Positions 34,621 to 46,199 of a stretch of DNA of 64,000 bases are shown here, piece by piece. The position numbers and the translations under genes were made by a program. Every line of letters starts with the position of its first letter. Position 1 is the first letter of the stretch. Under the pieces are notes generated by a model that did no database searches, was not told the origin of the DNA, and saw only the letters and a list, made by a program, of their open reading frames with translations. Source of the stretch: Limnanthes douglasii subsp. nivea (Eukaryota; Streptophyta; Magnoliopsida; Brassicales; Limnanthaceae); contig JAUPFV010000003.1 of assembly GCA_036936605.1 (NCBI GenBank), forward strand, positions 104,479,278-104,543,277, given 5' to 3'.

Positions 34621-36469
34621 CTTAACCAACTCACATAATCCCTTGGATTTTCAACTTAACATTTTCTATAACATGTTGTACTATTTTGTTTTACAGGTCA
34701 TCTTTGAGTTGTACAAGGACATAAAGCTCAGTTTCCTATACAAGATATTCGTCTACTTGATTATCCAATCTAAATGATGAGCATGGTAGAAGGATATATT
34801 CCTGACAGAGTCATATAATAGTTCAGATAAATCTAGGATGCACAAACACCTCCCATATTATAAAATATTTCGTATAAAAAGAGAGATCTCGTTACCTTTG
34901 GAGTGAGACAATTTTACAAGATTAGGGTCAGCATTTACTTGCCTACAAGCGCTTGACAATCCATATTTCTACATATGGAAGATCGATGATTTCTATGCAT
35001 GTTGACTACATTGCACCCTCTGAATGATACGTCATCACCCTACACATGCCTTCCAATGACGATAAAGCAATTGAGATTATTCATACTATAAACACCATCG
35101 GTACGAGAGACGACTTAGATGGTTTGAGGCTCTTAAAAAAACAAGTATTGCATCTATTTTCTCCTTTGAATGTGCTGAATTAATGTTGTTTTATGTTCAC
35201 GATAATATTGTTTTATAATTGTTGCTTTAGTTCCCGTTTATATGCTTATCATTTTATGTGTAATGTATTTGCGTCTAATGTAAAATATTATTGTGTTAAG
35301 TATGAGGTTTGCAAATTATTGACGCAATTACATAATTAGAATTAATTAAACAAATAATTTTGCATTACATTTTCAATACAATATAATGATAACGAGCACA
35401 CTAATCGAGTATATTATTGGTTACTATGTTATATATTTTACAGTGACTTAGTAATGGTAATTCCCAAGTTGTTGCGTCATAACTATGCAATGTTGTCCAT
35501 ATAAGATCTATTAGTGCACATGATGAGTTTGAAACAATGGAAAGCTACATGCATAAGTAAAACAAAGTGAGAATGTCGGTGACCAATTAGTAATATAGAG
35601 AAATTCAAAGTAAGATGAAATACTTACATTGACAAAATGGTTCTTGTTAACAAAACCAGATTTAAATTCCACCATTTTAAACATCGGAAGGGGTGCACAT
35701 TGTAGTAGTAGAAAAATATAACTTTAATTCAACAACGATAATTGTGATACAAAATGGACAATTCATTAAAACCTTGTTCGATGACTATCCCCATTTATGG
35801 CATTATCATCCAATAAGATATATCAGCAGGTAATCCATTAGAGTATATACTTTTAGCGATCTTTAAATACTTTTCTTTACCATTATATAACTTGTTGTAA
35901 ATATTATATTATCTATAAGTTTGTCATAAAGTCTCTTTTTAACAACCCCCATCTCATTTTTTTCTAGACGACCATATGAACTGAATGATACCCGCAATGA
36001 CCATCAGATCTAATACGTTTATACCAGTTATTAAAGGTATGAAGTAAGATAAAAACCACTGTAAGTAAAATTTTAGACCATCAAGTATTTTTTTCAAACC
36101 GATATTGGAGATTGGTATGGTATTACTAGATAGCGACGTCATCGAATGAACTCAAAATACTGAAAGTTTATCTTCCCGGATGGTATGACCACGAGGAGTT
36201 TAAAATGGTGAAATTTGGGGTGAAATTTATTTCCATTTATGAACCGTATCCCTAGGAGTTCTAAAAGGGTTTGGCACCGAAGCTTCACTAATATTTTCTG
36301 AATCTTTCACATGTTCTCAATGCGATTTATGTTATTTAGTAAATGATGGATCAAAAATATTTTTTATTTGGCATATGGATGACCAAGGTGTCTTTGTTTC
36401 TCTAATGGTTCTAAAAGTGTGGATATTTCCGGATAAAAAACTTTAAACCATTTCTTGTAAATATGTTAT
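34621..36469. other. Spacer between two MULE relics
   Basis: AT-rich, with no independent feature supported. It may include C-terminal remains of copy 2 (below 36470) and N-terminal remains of copy 1, but no motif can be assigned. Confidence 0.4.
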
Positions 36470-37470
36470 ATGTGTGTATCGTCGTTGGTTAGCATGGCAT
36501 CAGTTTCAAGTTTATCCAATTTTTATTTATTTCAGAGCTCTATTGTGGTTTTTTCCATATTATTATGGTTAATGTGCCATCGATATAACATGTCTGTTAT
36601 TTTCAAGAACACTTGTTCTAGAGCATTCATCAACGCCAAGTCTCTATCCGTCAAAACCACGAACGATTATTCATTGCCGTGAGATACAATCATGATTTTA
36701 AAAAAGTCTAATACCCACTTTAAACTATTAACTTTTTCACTGACATAAAAACGCAAAAGCAATGCACTAAGTCAAAATAATAGATTCTACACTGATAATC
36801 TTAAATAACAACATCCTGTAAGTGCTATCTATTATTAACACTATTAGAAATGTCCGTAACAAATCTACACTAACCTCATGCGTAGATAAAATTACAGTAA
36901 TAATACAACCTAAAAATATATATCTTTTGAGCTTGCCTAACAAGTATTGCAACTGTGACCGACCGAATCTCTCCAACATCTGGTTTTTCTGTCGAGCATT
37001 GTATATAGTACATTTAGAAGATACATTATCTTCGTATAACGTCTTTACTTCATTCAATATTTCTCTATGGAAACTTCCTATGAAATCGATCGTTCTGCAA
37101 ATTTTAACTCTTCTTTATTCAAAAGTCTTATGTATGAATGATCGTCTAAGTGATTATAATTTTGATAGTTGTGAATATCAAAGATAACTTCTAAAGACCA
37201 TTGATCTGTAGATACCATGATACTTTTTAGCTCGAAATGAAAACCATATATTTTTGTTCTCGTCGACTTTCTTTTGATTTTTTTTTTCAGGTTCCGCCCA
37301 AATATACCAACCCGATCTCTTGCATTTAAACAATATTTGAGAATTTTATATACTATTTATCTTATCACGACGTTTTATGTTGATAACCAAACTGTTTTGC
37401 ATCTTAACCTTGTTAACCCACTCAACCAATCCGTGTTACGTATAATATTCGGTTGTGAAAAAACATGAAT
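36470..37470 (-). pseudogene. MULE (Mutator-like) transposase relic, copy 2
   Basis: Three shifted frames on the minus strand give the order expected of a plant MULE transposase. First is a WSLEVIFDIHNY-like N-terminal segment with SYIRLLNKEELKF (about 37220-37090). Next is NEVKTLYEDN, CTIYNARQK and RFGRSQLQYLLGKLKRY, then VDLLRTFLIVLIIDSTYRM (37057-36790), the start of the transposase core; the family has a catalytic Asp in the LIMDCTYKT motif, here LIIDSTYRM. Last is VVLTDRDLALMNALEQVF then ITDMLYRWHINHN (about 36660-36560), with the second Asp and the CxxWH-like motif whose Cys is Tyr here. Numerous stops and frameshifts show it is inactive. The non-autonomous MULE at 181-985 would have needed such an enzyme, though from a different source. 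Confidence 0.8.
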
Positions 37471-37727
37471 GTACTGAGTACTTAAATCCTCCCCATATCC
37501 ACCAGTAACATCCTCACCATGTAATTCCAAATATAAAAAATAAGTCAAATTAAGTAAACAAAACATAGATCATAAACACAAAATAACAACTACAAAAATG
37601 AATCACATTATAGCTTGTGACACTGGGGGTTTGAACTGACGGTTACACCAGTTAAGACCGGTGGTATTGAGGCCCTGTATCATCGGTTCAAGTAGACTAC
37701 ATTGATGATGTAGGTGGTTAAAACTGG

Positions 37728-37791
37728 ACTTGGTGTACTTACGCACCACGGTTCAACCCGACTGAACCGATAGTGCGTAGTTGCACCAAGT
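37728..37791. repeat. Imperfect 28-bp-arm hairpin
   Basis: Left arm 37728-37755 (ACTTGGTGTACTTACGCACC then ACGGTTCA) pairs with 37763-37791 over most of its length around the loop ACCCGAC. The upstream stretch 37612-37700 is also unusually GC-rich. It may belong to the terminal region of the adjacent MULE relic, but target duplications were not found. Confidence 0.75.
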
Positions 37792-38523
37792 CTGATTTAA
37801 AAAAAAAAACAAATTATGGTTGTTTACTTGCATCTCCATTTAATGTAGTTCCTCCGTAGAAACTCTATCATTATTTTGTATATTCACATGCTTTGTTAGA
37901 TTTATGTCTCTTTCAGTTTGGTTGTGTTCGTTTTAAAATTTAAGGTTTTGTGAAAGAAAGGAAAAAATTTAAGAGCAAAGTTTAGCGAAAGGTTTAAATG
38001 ATCAAGAAAATGGTTTTTTTGAAAGGTTTGATTTTAACTAAATTAACTAAATTATCTTAACTTTGAAACGTTTGGTGATTTTCTTTTTTCAAGAACAAAT
38101 TCAATATAAATTCAAGAATGAGTTGAAGAACAAGTTAAAAAAGACGAAAAAGAGGAGAATTATTTTTTTGGTGGGATTAAATATTGAGGTTGTGTTTGAC
38201 GTTGTGCGGTGCTAAGATACTTATGTTTTTTCATACATCAGTTTTCTAAATAAATAGAACTTGGGGGTATAATGGGTAGAGAAAAAATCAAAGGTAAATA
38301 AAAGAGAGATATTGGATGAGATTAGATTGGGCTTTAGTGAATTTAACTTGATCTTGACTTAAATAGTAATATTCTTTCAAGATATAAATATTTTGAAACT
38401 CTCTACTACAAAAAGCGAAATAATGTTTAAAAAAAATAAGCAAACAAATTTGAATTAAACTAACTTCGTTTTTAAAATCAAATATTATAATTCCGGTTTT
38501 CGTTTACCTCAATATTATATGTG
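37792..38523. other. AT-rich spacer, no gene
   Basis: Nothing is supported on either strand. Confidence 0.5.
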
Positions 38524-41332
38524 CCATATTTATTTATTTTTGGTTATAAAAAGGCATTAAATAAAATTAAAAATGGTTTATACAAGTAGATGGGGCATAC
38601 CCTGATGAGTGGCATTAAAAGCCGTAAAAGAACATAATAAGATGGTAAGTAGACCTTAAGCTTGCTCAAATTGAAATAAGAAAGAATAAGTGAAAGTGCG
38701 AAAAGACCAACATAGTCAGTGTAACAAAACTACAAAGTCGAAAACATACGAGCAAAGTAACATACAAGCGAGAGGTTGATGATTACAAATTTGACCAAAC
38801 AAGCACAACTAAAGCAAAGCGAAGAGGCTAAAAACACTAGGATCAAAGAGACTAGACAACACCGACGTAAGCGAGAAAAGACTTAAAACCATAAAGGGGA
38901 TAATGCTGCTTCCAATAAAACACGAAACAAAGTTAAGTTATAAATTAATAGGACTAGATTGACCAGGCAACCTTGGTAATAAATAATATGAATTGGAGGT
39001 CTGAAAGCATACGATATGATACCACAGAGGCAAGAGAATGAGATGATCTAAAAATTCTAACATTTCTTTCACTCCAGACGTGGTAGACAACAATGCCAAT
39101 GGTAGCAAACCAAAGGTATCAGAAACTAGATGAAGACCAGTTGGACGCCTTATAGATATAAGAGACCCAATTGTTATTGTGGCTTACAGAAAAACCATAC
39201 TTGGAGCTTGCAAAATTCCAAATGCTTAGAGTGTAACTACACTCATAGAGGATATGAGTAATAGTTTATGAGGCAGAATTGCATAAAATAAAGTTTGGGG
39301 GGGGGGGGGTGTTTAGACCTCAACTCAGAGCTTATCACGAGTGGAAAGTTTTCCTTAGATAACAAGCCAAATGATGAAAGTATGATGGTGAATATTAAAT
39401 TTATGATGTACTAGCCCCGCATATCTGGGATGAGCGTACGAATGGCATTGCAAGTGTCCTTAATAGTAAACTTAGTGGTACCTCTTTTAGCAATCCAATA
39501 ACGGACGGTGTTGTAAATGATGCTGGGAGGAGGGATGAAGAGAATGAGATTGTTAATCTCTTGTATGTTACGAATGATTCTAGCACTCACAGACCTTAAA
39601 TGAATCAGCCAGTTCTAGAGACCATGTCAAATGATATTGGAGACCTTCACGCTGCTTCACATTCGAGAATCAAGAATAATACTATGCCCGTAGTGGTTGA
39701 CCAAAAAGGTTGACAACAACCTTGGGTTAAACAAGAATGGAGTTTGTTCCCTGTTACCAATCACAAACCTGTAGAAATTGCTAGTGAAATACATAAGATT
39801 TAAAATTTCCCTACAAGTCCTTGACGAAGAAGATTCAATCTTTAAAGACCATAATTTTTGTTTATAATCTTCTCAGAGTAAATCTAGTCACACTAGATAG
39901 GGTTGTCGTGTTTACTAATAATGGACCATAAATGTTTGAGGTCGGTCGCCTGATTCCATATTTTTAGGTCTAGAATCTCAAGGCCGCCCTCTAACAAAGG
40001 AAAAGTCATAGAAGATCATGCCACTTTAGCATCCGTAACCTTCATCTCATGGAAAAACCAGAGAAAACGACGGAGAGACTGGGAGACTTCTTTTAAAACT
40101 CTAACACGGAGAATAAAAATAAAAAACCAATAAACCTGCTCACGAAAAATAATAGATTTAATAAGCTGAAACCTACCCGCATAAGAGAGGTGTTTGGGAG
40201 TCCGTGATGCAATACATGTAGTGATTTTATCAAGAAGGGATCGACAGTCAGTATGAGAAAGTCGACCAGAGAGAAAAGAGACTCCAAGATATTTAACAGG
40301 AAGGAAACTAACCTTGAAACCAATGATACTGATTAAATTAGATCTAAGAGTGATGTTAAACCCAAATAGGAAGACTTGGCTTTTATGATGGCTAACTTTA
40401 AGGCCCAAGAGGTCAAAGAATTCATTGAGACCATCCTTTGTATGATTGAGGGAATTAATATCACCATGAAATAAAATCATCAAGTCGTCTGCAAAAAAAA
40501 GGTTGGTTATCTTAAGATTATGACACGTCCAGTAGAAACGAAAGTTCACATTATTACCTTTCTCCTTAAGGATACTTGAGAGAACTTGCATGATAAAAAA
40601 AAGGATAAATGATCACCTTGTCTGAGACCCTTTCTACTGTGGAAAATCCTATGAGGGTCACCGTTACTATTAACAGAATTGGAAGAGGTAAGGATACATT
40701 GAAGAATCCAACTAATCATTTGTACAGGAAATTTATGGCTGCCAAGATGTCAATGATAAGATGACACTTAACGTTGTCAAAAGCGTTGATTAGTTTATTT
40801 TTTGAAAGACCCATGAGCCCTTGAATGTATTCTAGTAGCCCCTAAAAAGGTCTTGGGAAAGAAGGATATTGTCCGTAATATTAAGGTCAACCACAAAAAT
40901 CGATTAAGATTTATCAATCAAATAAGGAAAGAAGCTTTTGATCATGTCGGCTAGGATTTTGGAAATAATCTTGTACACGTTGCAACATGCAATTGAAATG
41001 AAGTTCTCGACGATAGAGGGACAATCTTTCTCAAGAAAAATGAAAATAATGGCGGTGTTCCAAAAAGGCTCAAAACGACCCGTATTAAAGAACACCAAGA
41101 TCCCATCGTGAATGTCTCTATGATAATGTTCCAAGAGTTTTTAAAAAACCCCGCATTGAAACCACCAAACCCTAAAGATTTATTGCTATCAATACTAAAA
41201 AAGGCACTTTTAATTTCTGCGCACGTAACATGACGAACCATCGAAGATCGGTCATTAGGATTCACTTTAACAGAAAAATAGTTGACTAAGACATTCACCA
41301 TTTCATTTGAAAAAGTGGTGAAATCTCATTAC
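38524..41332 (-). mobile_element. L1-type LINE, 5'-truncated, reverse transcriptase broken
   Basis: The minus strand encodes the reverse transcriptase of a non-LTR retrotransposon in several frames. In order: EIKSAFFSIDSNKSLGFGGF (about 41230-41170); LEKDCPSIVENFISIACCNV and YKIISKILADMI (41134-40904); AFDNV (40770-40784), with a catalytic Asp; GLRQGD (about 40612-40629); LFFADDLMIL (FADD at 40484-40495), with the catalytic Asp pair intact; then KYLGVSFLSGRLS and SYAGRFQLIKSIIF. A zf-RVT-like region with THILYECSYTLSIW and VVYHVWSERNVRIF follows near 39270-39060. The endonuclease is missing. The 3' end has AAATAAATAAAT-like sequence at about 38524-38545. Near-identical TATTATAT(G/A)TG at 38513-38523 and 41333-41343 may be the target duplication. 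A run of 13 G (39297-39309) breaks the frame. Confidence 0.85.
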
Positions 41333-42000
41333 TATTATATATGGAGATAATTTTATTTTTTAAAAGACGACTTTTAATATTATTATAATATTTTTGTCAT
41401 TAACTATTTTTAATATTATTGTTAATTTTATTTTATATTTTTAATAATATATATAATGGCATGTTAAATAAAAAAATATATTATTTGAAGATTAATAGTT
41501 ATGGACTATAATAAAAATTATATTATTAAAAGAAGTTGGATTGAATTTTTATTCGCCTTATTGGTCTAAACCTCTAACCATTTTGAATTTGAACCGTGAT
41601 TCGTTAACGATTTCATAATATCATTAAATCCTTTCAATCGGTTCCGAATGAATTATGAGATTAACATATCTGAGAAATCTTAGTTATTGAATTAATCATT
41701 TATTTTAAATCAGTTATTTATTTAATTTTTATATCAAAACAGTTAATTTATTTTACCGTGATCATTAGTGTGGTTTTTATAATTTATTTTTAGTTATGTG
41801 ACCAAAAATATAAAAAAATATATAATTTAAATGCAATTTTAAAACAAATATAATTGGAATGGCAATTGGCAATTGGCAATGTTGAAACATGAAGGTTCTT
41901 GGCCCAACTTATACGCTTAACACAATAAAGAGGATGGTAATTCATGACCATAATAAAACCCAAATAAAGAATATCCGAAATATTAGGGACTAAAACTTGA
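41333..42000. other. AT-rich spacer, no gene
   Basis: No feature is supported apart from a CAATTGG(C) triplication near 41863-41880. Confidence 0.5.
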
Positions 42001-42560
42001 TTTCATAAACTAAATTACTTTATCCCACACGTGATGGCTGGTCAGTATGTTTCAGACATTGTCGCGCATGCACACGTGTGTATCTCACACACTGCAGAGA
42101 TCCCAAAATAAGATCCTCCATTTTCCATCGATCATATAGTCCCCACCCCAACACTATACAATAATTAACCATATGGACCCCCCAACTTATTTATTCTTCA
42201 CATTATTCATGCCCCCTACTACCTAGCAACAATCCACCACCACTCATCTCTCGACACGCACACTCTCCCCACTCGTGTGCCGCGTGATTCGTTTCTCTTA
42301 CTTTTATGCTAATAACCAAAACACCCTCAGAATTCCGATATGAATTCGAATCGGAGACGGGTAAATCGTAGAAAAAGAAAGAAGAGACAACTGGGCAGCT
42401 TTAAAAAAAGAAGCAAAGAATAATTTGAAAAGCAAAAGAGATAAATTTTGGTGATCCCAAGAAGATCGATATTCATATTGTTTTTATGTTTTTATTTTCT
42501 GCAGCTTTAGTTTTTGTTTTACGTCTTTTAATTACTACATTCACATGGATATGGAAGGAA
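42001..42560 (+). promoter_or_regulatory. Promoter-like island with two G-boxes, no gene attached
   Basis: Compared with its surroundings this stretch is GC-rich, with C-rich plus-strand sequence at 42105-42290. It has G-box cores CACGTG at 42028-42033 and 42073-42078, the second inside the palindrome CACACGTGTG (42071-42080). A purine-rich leader-like segment follows (42355-42455). No ORF, tRNA or microRNA-like hairpin was found downstream, so it may be the upstream part of a lost gene or of a non-coding transcript. Confidence 0.35.
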
Positions 42561-42837
42561 AATAAAGTAGGGTTCTAGCGTGTTGATGTATTATGGATGG
42601 ATCGATCTTTTTTTTTTCCTTTGCTTTATTCTTTGGAATTGGAGCAGTAGCTTCAAAACTTGCGTTTAGATCCATATCTTTCACTTTTCTCTTTTTGGGT
42701 CAAAGAAGTTGGATTCATTGATTTGTTTGTCTACTTTCGCATAACTAAAGAAACGGTTGAAGAGTTTTAAATTTTGAATAGAATAGTAATTGTTATGAAT
42801 CGAATAGATAGAAATGCTTTTTTTTGGGTAATGACAG

Positions 42838-42949
42838 AATTCGGTATTTTATATATGGAATTGAGATCGAGTCTTCAAATAAGACAATAAAATCACATAT
42901 ATAGAAACTTGTCTTTAGAGAATTTATATAGAAATATGTTATATATTAT
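42838..42949 (+). repeat. Left copy of a 112-118 bp direct repeat
   Basis: It begins AATTCG and contains GAGATCGAGTCTTCAAATAA, AATAAAATCACATATATAG and ACTTGTCTTTAGAGAATTTA. It matches 43503-43620 with only a few differences. The two copies flank the 553-bp segment that holds the large palindrome. Confidence 0.85.
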
Positions 42950-43502
42950 AGGAAATTGCTAAAAACTATTCCGCGAAGTAGTATGTTTCTGATTTTCAAT
43001 ATTAACAAAAATGTCACTAACCAAAAAATTTAAAAAACTTTTGGCAGTCAAATTAATTACAAGTCATGCCATTTTAGAGTCCAAACTATTCCATGAAGTT
43101 GCAAACATAATTTCAAACCTCAACTTTAATTCATCTTCTTCAAATCTACTAAAAATAGAAACTTAACAACCAACAAAACCCATTTTCTAAAAAACTTCCA
43201 AACCTTTACAACATGGACGGAAAAGAGTCGGAAGCACTTCCCATACAGAGCAGCATGGTCGCCGAGGAGGTACATTGCATTTCCATCTTTCAGTGAAAAA
43301 ATAGATTTTTTTGAAAAAACCCGTATTTGCTGTTCTTCGCCATCCTCTGGCGTGGACGATACAACGCACGCCAATGAGAAGGCGTAGGACAGGATTGACA
43401 CGCCGTCTATTGGCGTGGGGGACTTTGTATACGCCACACGTGTGGCGCATGGAGGGTTCCCTACGCCAATAGACGACGTAGGGATGGTGTCCTACGCCTT
43501 CT
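42950..43502. mobile_element. Unclassified segment between direct repeats, ending in a palindrome
   Basis: A 553-bp segment bounded on both sides by direct repeats. It holds a duplicated phrase AAACTATTCC(G/A)(C/T)GAAGT (about 42964-42981 and 43083-43100) and its last 126 bp form a palindrome centred between 43439 and 43440. No protein domain is visible on either strand. It could be an insertion with unusually long flanking repeats, a miniature retroelement or a segmental duplication. Confidence 0.45.
43377..43502. repeat. 126-bp imperfect palindrome
   Basis: Three concentric perfect inverted-repeat blocks share one centre: AGAAGGCGTAGGAC (43377-43390) with 43489-43502, GTCTATTGGCGT (43405-43416) with 43463-43474, and the central CGCCACACGTGTGGCG (43432-43447). 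About three quarters of the 63 pairs match. It is GC-rich in an AT-rich neighbourhood and ends exactly where the right direct repeat begins. Confidence 0.9.
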
Positions 43503-43620
43503 AATTCGATAGTTTTATATATAGATTTGAGATCGAGTCTTCAAATAAGAAAATAAAATCACATATATAGCAACTTGTCTTTAGAGAATTTATATACAAA
43601 TATGTGTATATAAATTATAT
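43503..43620 (+). repeat. Right copy of the 112-118 bp direct repeat
   Basis: Second copy of 42838-42949, starting AATTCG immediately after the palindrome and ending in TATAAATTATAT. The high similarity suggests a recent duplication relative to the surrounding decayed elements. Confidence 0.85.
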
Positions 43621-43654
43621 TCAAAATAAAAAATAAGTTTAAGTACCATTTAAG

Positions 43655-44255
43655 ATTACCACTAGTATTTTTAGATTTTTTTTTCCGAGTTACTATTTAA
43701 ATGATATGAACTTGTTAAAATTTTAATTTTACACTATGAACGAAGAAGACGAATCTTTTGAAGAACATGCGAAACCTTGTTTTGTTGATAGATGTGAAAC
43801 ATGTTTAAATTTTGTAGTGTTAGATGTGAAATTAGACCCACTATAATAGATGCGAAACCAAACATATAATAGATGCGAAACCAGGTAATGAAAAACTAGT
43901 GTAAAATAAAACTTTTTAAAAATAATTTCAAAACATATCATGAATGGATCTAGTTTTGTCCAACTTAAAAAAACAAAACCAATGGTATTTTCAGATTTGT
44001 TTTTCGAGTTACGGTTTTAAAAATACGGACTTTTAAAATTTTAAATTTGTAATGTAAACGATGAAGATGCGAAACCTTCTTTGTTTTACTAGATGTGACA
44101 CCTGTTTAAATATTGTACTGCTAGACGTAAAATTAGGTATACTAAGATAGATGCTAGATGCGAAACCAAGCCTATAGATGGAAAACCATATAATAAAAAA
44201 TCTGTATAATATATGTATATATATATATTAAAAAAATTCAAAACATATCATGAGT
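43655..44255 (+). repeat. Two tandem copies of a 300-bp dispersed repeat
   Basis: Copy 1 (about 43655-43955) and copy 2 (about 43965-44255) share the order: TTTTCGAGTTAC, an AAATTTTAAATTT-like stretch, GATGCGAAACCTT, TAGATGTGA(A/C)AC, GTTTAAAT, TAGATGCGAAACCA, and finally TTCAAAACATATCATGA(A/G)TGG. Related sequence occurs reversed at 11100-11775, where the TAGATGCGAAACC motif has expanded into a minisatellite, and in part at 60150-60260. There is no ORF with a known domain. It ends next to the 5' LTR of element B. Confidence 0.75.
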
Positions 44256-44261
44256 GGTACT

Positions 44262-44619
44262 TGACGTGGTCGGATATTTTAGTTGCTGAATCTTATTTTT
44301 ATCCGATGGACAGTTCGGACCAAACCACTATCATGTGAAACCGAACAGGATTAACGTAGTGGAATATGACTAAGCTAGATGCTGGCCACTTCACACCAAA
44401 TTACTAATGGGTCCTTAAACTCGATCTGACTCCACAATTCGACCAAACAGGTCCATGGGTCACTAATTAAGTATAAATACCCAAACCACTTTAATTAACG
44501 AGGGTAATCAGAATTTACTACTAGCACATAGCTTAATTATCTCACTAATCTCTACCTTAAACATTAAATTACCAAAACACTTTACAAAATTACCCTCAAA
44601 CAGAAATGAACCACACTCA
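44262..44619 (+). mobile_element. 5' LTR of Tat element B
   Basis: It matches 60669-61116 in ordered blocks: AATGGGTCCTTA, an ACTCGA phrase, GTATAAATACCCAA, GAGGGTAAT, and TTACCCTCAAACA just before the end. It starts TG (44262) and ends CA (44618-44619). The TATA box is at 44472-44478. The primer-binding region follows at 44621 (TTGGCGACC...). At about 358 bp it is shorter than the 448-bp copy of element D, so it has suffered deletions. Confidence 0.75.
44471..44480 (+). promoter_or_regulatory. TATA box in the LTR of element B
   Basis: GTATAAATAC at 44471-44480 is conserved at 60948-60957 in the LTR of element D. It lies about 140 bp before the LTR end, a typical position for the U3/R promoter. 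Confidence 0.65.
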
Positions 44620-44643
44620 ATTGGCGACCACACTAGGAGCACG

Positions 44644-45830
44644 ATGGTGCCTGAATTTCACAATTCAAAACCAACAAACAAAGTAGTTCGGATGGATCCG
44701 AAGGAGCAGAATATTTCACCTCCTGAGGTGGAAGTTGCAAAGAAGAACAATGGGTATACTATCGAGGAGCGAAACCAGTTGAGAATTGAAATAGAAGCGC
44801 TGAGAGCAATAAAACAGGTAGAGAAATGGGTTAAATAAAAATCTGGTGCGTTAGTACTTCATCACATTGACAATCCTAGAGATAATGAGCAGTATTTGGA
44901 GACCCGTCTCAGTTCCAAGAAGACGCATCGATCTAAACCTATGGAGAGTTCTGTATCTGAGTCCTCCAGCAGCTTATCTAATGAGGCAGAGGTTAAAGAA
45001 TCATTGTCTTCAAACAGTGATGAAGGAAGGTCAAAAAAGAAAATGAGGCTGACTAAAAAAGATTCAAGAAAAAGGGATAGGCATGACAGGCTTAAGAAGC
45101 ACCATGGCAAGGGTAAGGGGTCAGCCAACCAACATATTGACCAGATATTGATTGATCATTTTGCTTCTCAGTATGAACCAAGTATTTTTACAACCACTAA
45201 TGAATATACTGTGTTTAGCCATAACAAGAATTGGAGGCAATCACCTTTGTCCGTAAAAATACTCTCCGGACATCTTCCTAAGAGGTTTGATAGCTCCAAG
45301 ATGGAGAAATATGATGGGAGTCGAGATCCGGACAACCATCTAGAGCAATTGCTTCCCTGAGACAAGTTTTAAACCCATATAATTTAGCTGATTCTGACTC
45401 AGAAGAAGGTTATGACCTGGGGTGGTTTGTTGAATCAGGTGGGTAAATTAATTAACGTTGAGGAGACTAAGAGAACTAAAGTACACCGTCAAGTGAGGTC
45501 CACTACAACAACAACTCTTCCAGCTACTAATTATTCCGGTTACAGGGAAAAAGAGACTAGAGATGGGTTCAACCTGAGTGGTTTGCTGAATTGGGGGAGA
45601 GTGTGGCTACAATCTATGGCAAAACTAAAAGTGAAATGCATTTTAGAAATCCAATAGCATTGTAGCCCCCCAGAGAAAACCAAAGCACCCGTATCTGCCA
45701 ATATCACAATGACATAGGCCATAATACTCATGATTGTATAGCCTTGAAGCAGGAGGTCCAGAACCTCATTGAAAGGGGTAAGTTGGGAGCCTATGTAAAA
45801 AACGAGGGGGAAGTATTCCGGATAATGCAC
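44644..45830 (+). pseudogene. gag of Tat element B, central capsid domain deleted
   Basis: Gag would form the virus-like particle. Pieces in order: an N-terminal coiled-coil-prone stretch (44644-44838, ERNQLRIEIEALRAI), a Ser/Lys-rich basic region (44896-45130), then IDHFASQYEPSIFTTTNEYT and LPKRFDSSKMEKYDGSRDPD, the entry to the retrotransposon gag domain (about 45145-45357). The frame then breaks, and the helical capsid part seen in element C (WFSSL and onward) is missing. After a shifted stretch (45412-45657) comes a zinc-knuckle-like CQYHNDIGHNTHDCIALKQE (about 45696-45755, Cys-x2-His-x4-His-x4-Cys pattern). Several stops occur. Confidence 0.8.
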
Positions 45831-46199
45831 AAGCTAATACTCCCCAAACTGGTCCTTCGAACAATCCTGGAACATCCACATAAGAAGGTGCAATGGTAAT
45901 TATTGAAAGGTTTGATATAGACACTGAGTATCTTGATCTAGATCAGAGTCGAAATCGGGTAAGGGTAATAACAGACAACCAAGACAGTTTCCGGTCTGAT
46001 TAACTTTGTTGAGTCATTAACTATTTTCGGAGGGGATACTGTGATTGCACCTTCTACTTCATCAAGGAAGAGGCATGTTCACAGTTTGGCCACCTAGTTG
46101 GATGAAGGGATGTCCACCCACCAGTATCAATCCCCATCTCCCTTTATAGTTTTTGATGAGGTTGACTTGAGAGACATTGTAGGACCTCATGAAAATGCG

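Noticed and set aside
36470..37187. Plus-strand frames at 36470-36682 and 36822-37187
   Set aside because: Antisense shadows of the MULE transposase relic.
43126..43450. Minus-strand frames of 103 and 87 residues
   Set aside because: They read through the GC-rich palindrome, and their Arg/Cys-rich translation matches no family; openness follows from composition.
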